DNA of 26,451 nucleotides from a virus: positions 1 to 26,451 of IMG/VR virus record IMGVR_UViG_3300049433_000036. One strand, given 5' to 3'. Shown piece by piece: positions 21,272 to 26,451 of this stretch; within the stretch, counting starts at the first letter, position 1, and every line of letters begins with the position of its first letter. Below the pieces are notes generated by a model that had not been told where the DNA came from, did no database searches, and saw only the letters and a list, made by a program, of their open reading frames with translations. A program made the translations under genes and the position numbers.

Positions 21272-22939
21272 ATGGCCTTTAAATCGCAGGCAGAGCAGAA
21301 CAAGTGGAATGCCCTCCAAAACACCGGAGGACAGACAATTGAGAAATTGCTGAAAGGGGAAGCCACACCTGACGATATCACCAAGCTGTCAAAGTTAGTG
21401 AGTGATCAAAGTAAGCTTGCTGGTAAACTATTTGATGAAGGTATAGCCGGAGTAGAGTCAACCGCCGATGCCCTCATCGATAAGATGAATCAAAATCGCA
21501 TCGCTATAGGTAAGAATCCGCTCACCCCTAAAGCACAGGATCGACTATTCAAGCAGACGTTCCAAAATGTTTTGAAGGCAGCCACAGAAGACATTCTAGG
21601 TTCTGTGCATGACCAACTTGCAGAGCAGACCGAGAGCATTCAGGATAGTTTGGATACAGTCACTGAACGTCTGCACAAGATACAGACCGAACGCCGCACT
21701 CGGGAAGAACAGGAAGCGCCTATTCGATCTCTGTCGGACAAAGTAGGCTCGCTGGTTTCTAGCATCAGAGCAAGCGGTATCGTTACGTCAGGCACATCCA
21801 GTCTACGCAAACTGGCTACTAAATCGCGTGAGGTCTTAGAGTCAGGTAAAGAAGTTGCTGGTAAAGGCATTCGACAATTTGGGGAAGCAATTCGTAATCC
21901 TCGCAGAACTATAGACAACACTACGACCTATCTACGTAGCTCAGTAGGTGCGATGAAGGACGCAGTTGTAGATGGCTGGCGCAAGCTTACGAATAAGAAT
22001 GAAACAGATGACGAGGATAAGAAATCTAGTACATGGCTCCGTAAGCTCAAGTCGCTGTTTGGATCAGGCAAAGATAAATTAGACAAAGGTAAAAGAGCTG
22101 CCTCGTTCCTTGGAAAGCTTTTTGGACCCATAGGTAAAGTGCTGTTGTTAGCTCTAGCCAACCCGCAATTGATTAAAACAATTACGGATGCAGTGTCCAA
22201 ATATCTAAACTTCGATACTATATCAGATTTTGTGGACTCTACTTGGAAGGATATCAAGAAAGGTGGCGCTGATATAGTAGATTGGATACTAGACAAGATA
22301 CGAGGTACGGCAGATAAAAAAGTCGCTGCAAATTCACCCAACACTGTTGAAGGTAAAGCTGCTATCGCAACATCTGTAGCCCAAGGTTCACAGATACCTG
22401 CTAATACTAGCGCTAGTGATGCCCGTGCAGCGATACCTGAAATAGAATCAAAGATAAAGGCAACCAAGGTTGCTCTGAGTCGCGCACAGGATAGGCTTTC
22501 TAAAGACCCGTCAGACGACAATAAGATTTCGGTCAGAAACAACACAATACGTCTGCAAATTCTTCAAGGGCAATTGGACAACTATAAGAAAGTCACAGGA
22601 GTCCCAACTGCTAAACCTGCTGACACAAAGACGTTGACTTCTACATCTGCTGGTAGTACGGGAGGTACTGATAGCACCACTGTGACTCCTACGGCATTAA
22701 CTGGTGCAACAGGCCCATCACCTGCTTCTATCGCTGCATCCACAACGGCTGTAGGTTCAATGCCTCAATTCAAAGAAGGTATAGCAATTGAAACACCTCG
22801 GCCAGACCAAGCACTATCTGAAGGCAACAAGACAGCAGGCAATGCAGCGCCAGGGGGAGGTATCGTAAGCCTAGGCTCGTTTGGTTACAACAGTGGTGAT
22901 GATACTCTTAATCTACTCAACATGGGCTTAATAGGATGA
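21272..22939 (+). CDS. Tape-measure-like tail protein, 555 aa
   Basis: Predicted helical with a coiled coil around 110-145 (DQLAEQTESIQDSLDTVTER), a hydrophobic segment at 279-298 (FLGKLFGPIGKVLLLALANP), charged helices, then a Thr/Ser/Pro/Ala-rich linker (about 440-510) and a Gly-rich end. Length is close to T4 gp29 (590 aa), the tape measure and hub component, and the place after the putative chaperone fits. No catalytic domain. Because a long tail needs a long tape measure, either the tail is short to medium or the next gene, to which it is coupled by ATGA, supplies the rest. Assignment rests on composition and context. Confidence 0.55.
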   Translation: MAFKSQAEQNKWNALQNTGGQTIEKLLKGEATPDDITKLSKLVSDQSKLAGKLFDEGIAGVESTADALIDKMNQNRIAIGKNPLTPKAQDRLFKQTFQNVLKAATEDILGSVHDQLAEQTESIQDSLDTVTERLHKIQTERRTREEQEAPIRSLSDKVGSLVSSIRASGIVTSGTSSLRKLATKSREVLESGKEVAGKGIRQFGEAIRNPRRTIDNTTTYLRSSVGAMKDAVVDGWRKLTNKNETDDEDKKSSTWLRKLKSLFGSGKDKLDKGKRAASFLGKLFGPIGKVLLLALANPQLIKTITDAVSKYLNFDTISDFVDSTWKDIKKGGADIVDWILDKIRGTADKKVAANSPNTVEGKAAIATSVAQGSQIPANTSASDARAAIPEIESKIKATKVALSRAQDRLSKDPSDDNKISVRNNTIRLQILQGQLDNYKKVTGVPTAKPADTKTLTSTSAGSTGGTDSTTVTPTALTGATGPSPASIAASTTAVGSMPQFKEGIAIETPRPDQALSEGNKTAGNAAPGGGIVSLGSFGYNSGDDTLNLLNMGLIG

Positions 22940-24339
22940 CTTACGCACTAGCTAGATTTCAACCTAGACCTAAAGAAAATAAGTCCATCGTTGAATCAGT
23001 CAAGGATGCGGCTAACGTCGCTACCTTGAGTGGTACGCTTGCTGCCTGGTCCGCACGAAAGAAAAAACAGTTAGAGGATCAGCGGCACGTTATAGAGTCT
23101 ATGAGGTTCTTGCAATCTAGGCTTGAAGAGCAGCCAGATATAGAGGATGAAGATATGGTGTCTCCTCTTCGCAAGATTCTTACTAAGATTCTGAAGTTCT
23201 GTGCTAAGAAGGTATTTAAATATGTGGTTCGTCCCATATTAAGGTTTGCTGCACGCATCATGATGAATCTGGTGCGTGTGGTGCTGACCTCGATAGTAGA
23301 TTTCGTCATTGTTCCGGCCATAGAACTTGTGGTAACGTTCGCAATAGCCAACCCCGTAACGGCTGCACTTGGTGCTATCTTGCTTGTAGGTGGAGGTGCA
23401 TATTTTCTGTGGGATAAATTCTTTGCTGAGAAACCGCCAGAACCAAAGATACCGCAGAAGGACATTGATCTACGTGGCGAACCAGAGCTTGGTATAGCGG
23501 AACCAGAAACTCGTAGGTCTACCCCAGCAGCAACACAGTATCAACAACCCGCAATACAACCGGAAGCAGAGCCTTCTATAGTATCGGCGCCTTTAGAATT
23601 CATCAAAGAACAGTACCATAAAGTAACAGGTAAAAAGTTCACTGGTTTCGGCGAAGACGTAGATAGCTATATAAAAGAAGCAGCAGCCAAGTATGGTATA
23701 CCAGAGGATGTTCTGCGCGGTTTCGTTAAAATGGAAGCCGGTTGGACCGGTGCTATGTCTCCTACAGGCGCTATCGGTACTGGTCAATTCATTCAACCTA
23801 CATGGGATGCGATGGCCGCTACGCCTGAAGGTAAGGCCATAGGTATGACCAAGATTGGTGACAGGTTCCGAACTTCTCAAGATCCTCGTTTTAACAAGCG
23901 CGTCAACACGCTGGCTACGGGTTTGCTTGCAAAGAACAATGCAAAGATATTGCAGCAGAATGGTTTGCCCCTTACAGGCGAGAATCTGTATATGATGCAC
24001 AATATTGGCCCTGGTATCATCGATGTTATGTTAGGTCGCCCAGCATCTGCTGCAACACTTAAGGCCATGCAACAGAACGGTATGCTTAAAGGACAGAACG
24101 CCGCGCAGTTCCTGGCCTACCAGAAAGGACGATTTGCATCTGCTTACGCGGAAGCCAATCTGGGTACTACGGTGAACCCGACTAATCCGCGGTATACGGA
24201 AGGCATTTCTGTAGCTGCTGCGTCCAAGTCCAGAGCACCTGCTACCCAAACTACGCCAGACAGCAAGGCGGGGGTAGCTGCTGCGTCGCCAGATAAGACT
24301 ATCATCAAAGATGGTAAGAAACTAATAGCTCTAGGATAA
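22936..24339 (+). CDS. Tail-associated lytic transglycosylase with membrane segments
   Basis: 467 aa. N-terminal basic helices, then a long hydrophobic region at about 112-158 (VVLTSIVDFVIVPAIELVVT, then GAILLVGGGAYFLW) that could form two membrane-spanning segments, a Pro/Glu linker (165-220), and an SLT-type domain (about 240-400). The domain has YGIPEDVLRGFVKMEAGW with catalytic-type Glu267, SPTGAIGTGQFIQPTW (275-290), and YMMHNIGPG. It would cut peptidoglycan during DNA entry. The lack of a signal peptide and its tail-gene setting argue against a lysis endolysin. Ends in a Ser/Ala-rich tail. Probably travels in the tail with the preceding protein. Confidence 0.78.
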   Translation: MTYALARFQPRPKENKSIVESVKDAANVATLSGTLAAWSARKKKQLEDQRHVIESMRFLQSRLEEQPDIEDEDMVSPLRKILTKILKFCAKKVFKYVVRPILRFAARIMMNLVRVVLTSIVDFVIVPAIELVVTFAIANPVTAALGAILLVGGGAYFLWDKFFAEKPPEPKIPQKDIDLRGEPELGIAEPETRRSTPAATQYQQPAIQPEAEPSIVSAPLEFIKEQYHKVTGKKFTGFGEDVDSYIKEAAAKYGIPEDVLRGFVKMEAGWTGAMSPTGAIGTGQFIQPTWDAMAATPEGKAIGMTKIGDRFRTSQDPRFNKRVNTLATGLLAKNNAKILQQNGLPLTGENLYMMHNIGPGIIDVMLGRPASAATLKAMQQNGMLKGQNAAQFLAYQKGRFASAYAEANLGTTVNPTNPRYTEGISVAAASKSRAPATQTTPDSKAGVAAASPDKTIIKDGKKLIALG

Positions 24340-24341
24340 TT

Positions 24342-25151
24342 ATGCCGAATAATAACCCGAACTATCAGGTCATCATTCAACAGACTGCTGATCCATCTGC
24401 AAAGACACCAACAGGTATTTCCATTGTTGCCAATCTGCCAGAGAATTTTGCTTTCGATAGTACCAGCTCTTATGAGACTCCTTATGCACAAGGTATTTTT
24501 GGTGCGGGTGCCAACGCCGCCGCTGCTTTTACTGGAACGCGTCTGACTACGCAAGCCCAGACGGCACGCATCTGGCAAGGTGCTACGGATTCTGACTTGA
24601 TGCTAGACTTTGAATTCTTTGCTGAGAATGACCCTGACGCCGATGTGATGCAAAAGACGTTGAACATGCTACGTCTTACTGCACCCACTATTGACCCACA
24701 AACAGGTATGCTGCGATCCCCTGGACCACAACTTGTTTTGAATGATGCAGGTCAACTATCTACCAATCTAGTTACATCAACTGGTAATAGTTTAAAGCAA
24801 GTAGGAAATGCAGCTGCCAGTTTAGTTGGCTTCGGTAATAAAGTTCAACAGAAGAATATGAACGGAGCTAATGCCAACTTGAGTGCTACTGGGGTATCCA
24901 ATACGCCACCTCAACCAGATGCTGCAGGTACTGCTGACTTCTGGAAACGTCAGGTACGAAATCAGATATCGATTAAGATAGGACGTTACGCTTTCTTCGA
25001 TTCAGTGGTCATTATGAATGTACAGAAAACGTATTCACACAATCTGGATGCGTTGACTGGGCAGCCTCTACATGCAAAGGTTTCGATTCGCTTCGCACCG
25101 CTATTCCTGCTGACGCAGGATGATATCGTCAATATCTTCAGGGCCCGATAA
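24342..25151 (+). CDS. Baseplate protein, gp48/gp54-like (tentative)
   Basis: 269 aa. N- and C-terminal beta-rich parts surround a Ser/Asn/Ala-rich middle (about 130-195). The C-terminal part (206-262) reads RNQISIKIGRYAFFDSVVIM, then GQPLHAKVSIRFAPLFLLTQ, resembling the sequence 'G-x-P-x-x-A-x-V-x-x-x-F' seen in tube-like and LysM-associated baseplate proteins. Early on, LMLDFEFFAENDPDADVM (86-103) looks like a second such strand pair. Assignment to the inner baseplate is by this pattern and by its place between the transglycosylase and a gp53-like gene. Overlaps the next start by one base (TAATG). Confidence 0.55.
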   Translation: MPNNNPNYQVIIQQTADPSAKTPTGISIVANLPENFAFDSTSSYETPYAQGIFGAGANAAAAFTGTRLTTQAQTARIWQGATDSDLMLDFEFFAENDPDADVMQKTLNMLRLTAPTIDPQTGMLRSPGPQLVLNDAGQLSTNLVTSTGNSLKQVGNAAASLVGFGNKVQQKNMNGANANLSATGVSNTPPQPDAAGTADFWKRQVRNQISIKIGRYAFFDSVVIMNVQKTYSHNLDALTGQPLHAKVSIRFAPLFLLTQDDIVNIFRAR

Positions 25152-25486
25152 TGAGCATTGACTATGATTTCTCGACAAATACGCCTCTAGACAACACGGG
25201 CACCAACTATTCGATCTTTAAGAGTGGTTTTAAAAATATTCGTTTCGCCATTCCATTCACTCGTACTGTGGTGATCGATGAGTCCGATATGGCAAATCTG
25301 GTTGGTATAGCATTCCGTTTATACGGCGATGTAAGTCTATGGCGTGCACTGTTAGCCTACAACGGTATTCAGGATCAGATACAGGAAGTTTATCCTGGGC
25401 TCGTGCTGCGGTGCCCGAACAAGTCCGATATCATTGCCTATATAAGTGCGCAAAAGGGCAATCAGAGTCCAACAATAATCATCTGA
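25151..25486 (+). CDS. LysM-like baseplate wedge protein (gp53-like)
   Basis: 111 aa. Residues 59-97 form a LysM-type sequence: GDVSLWRALLAYNGIQDQ, then EVYPGLVLRCPNKSDIIAYI, with the usual 'G-D-x-x-x-W ... N-G-I ... P-G-x-x-L-x-x-P' order. In T4-type baseplates gp53 uses a LysM fold to bridge the wedges and the central hub. The protein is about half the length of T4 gp53 and lacks its extra N-terminal part. It is in step with the gp27-like gene that follows. Confidence 0.68.
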   Translation: MSIDYDFSTNTPLDNTGTNYSIFKSGFKNIRFAIPFTRTVVIDESDMANLVGIAFRLYGDVSLWRALLAYNGIQDQIQEVYPGLVLRCPNKSDIIAYISAQKGNQSPTIII

Positions 25487-25493
25487 GGATAAC

Positions 25494-26451
25494 ATGGCCG
25501 GATACTTGGTCCAGAATCAACTCGAGGTCTCAGTATTCATTAATGATAATGAGTACCCTCTAGGTGCCATCAATATGCTTCAGTCGCTGCATATAACAAC
25601 GACAGTAAGAGGCAGTGTGCCCATGTTGAGTATGCAGATCGTTGATGCCCAACGCTTGATGGAAACGGTAGGTCTGAAAGATGGTACCCCAATTCGCATC
25701 GTCATCAAAGCTTTAGGTAAAAACTCGAAGACCTACAACTTCAGAGAGTTCACGCACCAGCGCATTCAGGCTGGTGCGAACTATGTGTATCGTATATTTG
25801 GTTACTGGGATGCCCCGCTTTACTGGGCTACGTCAACAGCGGTAGCCAACCAAGGGACTTCCAATGATACGCTTGCCTTCATAGCCAATAAATGCGGTCT
25901 GAAGTATGATGGTACATCATCTAATGACAGCCAACTGTGGGTGCCGCAAAACAAGCTTTATCGCGCATGGACAAAAAGCATAGTAGAAGCTGGCTACGTC
26001 GATGACAATTCATGTATGGCCTTAGGTCTAGACCTAGATAACACGCTGCGTTATAAGAATGTGAACAATTTGCCGCAGCCAGAAAAATCAGTCATAGCCT
26101 ATCAGTTGTCTAAAGAGGCTTACACCGCAGTAGACTTTCAGATCACAACGGCTTCCGGTTTCAATAATGCGTTGACTGGTTACCAAAATATGAGGTACGC
26201 GCAATCGTCTGTATCTGACACGACTCAGGACCAGATACAGAACTTGACGTTCAAAGCAGATGTGAAAAGTCCTTTGTACAACGTGGATCTTAAAGGCAAG
26301 ATCGCTCGAGGTGCTGTGCGCTTTGGTCCTATTGACTGCGGCAATGTGCATGCGAAATACGAACGTGCCAAATATCAGAACGTACGGTATGCCAATCTGT
26401 TTAATCTAGGTCTGGATTTGCTAATGACCATGCCAACTGATATCAAGCTTC
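25494..26451 (+). CDS. Baseplate hub protein, gp27-like (3' end missing)
   Basis: Starts at an ATG after TGAGGATAAC and stays open to the window edge: 319 residues are visible. The opening MAGYLVQNQLEVSVFINDNE, the segment VRGSVPMLSMQIVDAQRLME and DGTPIRIVIKALGKN are typical of T4 gp27 / GpD-type hub proteins, whose first domain is a tube-like barrel. NYVYRIFGYWDAPLYWAT and DTLAFIANKCGLKYDG continue the pattern, matching the region that gives the hub its second barrel. It would form the trimeric hub under the tail tube. The end of the gene, including any spike-attachment domain, is not in the window. Confidence 0.72.
   Translation, partial: MAGYLVQNQLEVSVFINDNEYPLGAINMLQSLHITTTVRGSVPMLSMQIVDAQRLMETVGLKDGTPIRIVIKALGKNSKTYNFREFTHQRIQAGANYVYRIFGYWDAPLYWATSTAVANQGTSNDTLAFIANKCGLKYDGTSSNDSQLWVPQNKLYRAWTKSIVEAGYVDDNSCMALGLDLDNTLRYKNVNNLPQPEKSVIAYQLSKEAYTAVDFQITTASGFNNALTGYQNMRYAQSSVSDTTQDQIQNLTFKADVKSPLYNVDLKGKIARGAVRFGPIDCGNVHAKYERAKYQNVRYANLFNLGLDLLMTMPTDIKL

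Overview
The window is a dense, almost gap-free stretch of a large tailed-phage genome of the contractile-tail (T4-like myovirus) kind. The evidence is a thymidylate synthase and dTMP kinase pair, a sigma-region-2-like protein, a single-strand-binding protein followed by a UvsX/RecA-like recombinase, a large terminase, a RuvC-type resolvase, a portal protein, and a run of T4-type tail-tube and baseplate proteins. Two free-standing homing endonucleases are interspersed. No tRNA, rRNA, integrase or host gene is seen. The host cannot be named; a Gram-negative bacterium is only an inference. Nearly all genes are on the + strand with good Shine-Dalgarno sites, and at least eight junctions are ATGA overlaps. 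Neither end is a natural boundary: the first and last genes are cut.

Layout. (1) 1-4349: nucleotide metabolism and small genes: thyA, an HNH endonuclease, two ATGA-coupled small paralogs that share a module with the portal protein, tmk, a putative winged-helix protein and a SWIM zinc-finger protein. (2) 4327-5583, minus strand: a PD-(D/E)XK endonuclease with two zinc fingers, the only leftward gene. (3) 5662-7173: sigma-like factor, a small unknown gene and a small P-loop protein. (4) 7198-10233: ssDNA-binding protein with an extreme Lys/Asp repeat tail, a strong intrinsic terminator, then the recombinase. (5) 10235-16218: packaging and DNA processing: a possible terminase partner, large terminase, RuvC-like resolvase, MmcB-like nuclease, a GNAT acetyltransferase and small unknowns. 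(6) 16228-18757: portal and two small genes. (7) 18758-18988: the main non-coding stretch, with hairpins, an intrinsic terminator, a perfect 11-bp inverted repeat and a 13-codon leader ORF coupled to the next gene. (8) 18989-26451: tail tube and baseplate block: tube-like protein, baseplate assembly protein with a probable -1 frameshift extension, tape-measure-like protein, membrane-associated lytic transglycosylase, gp48/gp54-like protein, LysM/gp53-like protein and a gp27-like hub protein.

How it fits together. ThyA and Tmk supply dTTP. SSB, recombinase, RuvC-like and MmcB-like proteins would handle recombination and resolution of replicated DNA before TerL packages it through the portal. 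The sigma-like factor is a candidate for directing late transcription of the blocks downstream. The strongest candidates for undescribed biology are the small portal-module proteins at 2203-2855, the frameshift signal at 21086-21141, the leader region at 18926-18992, and the repeat tail of the SSB echoed at the N terminus of the recombinase.
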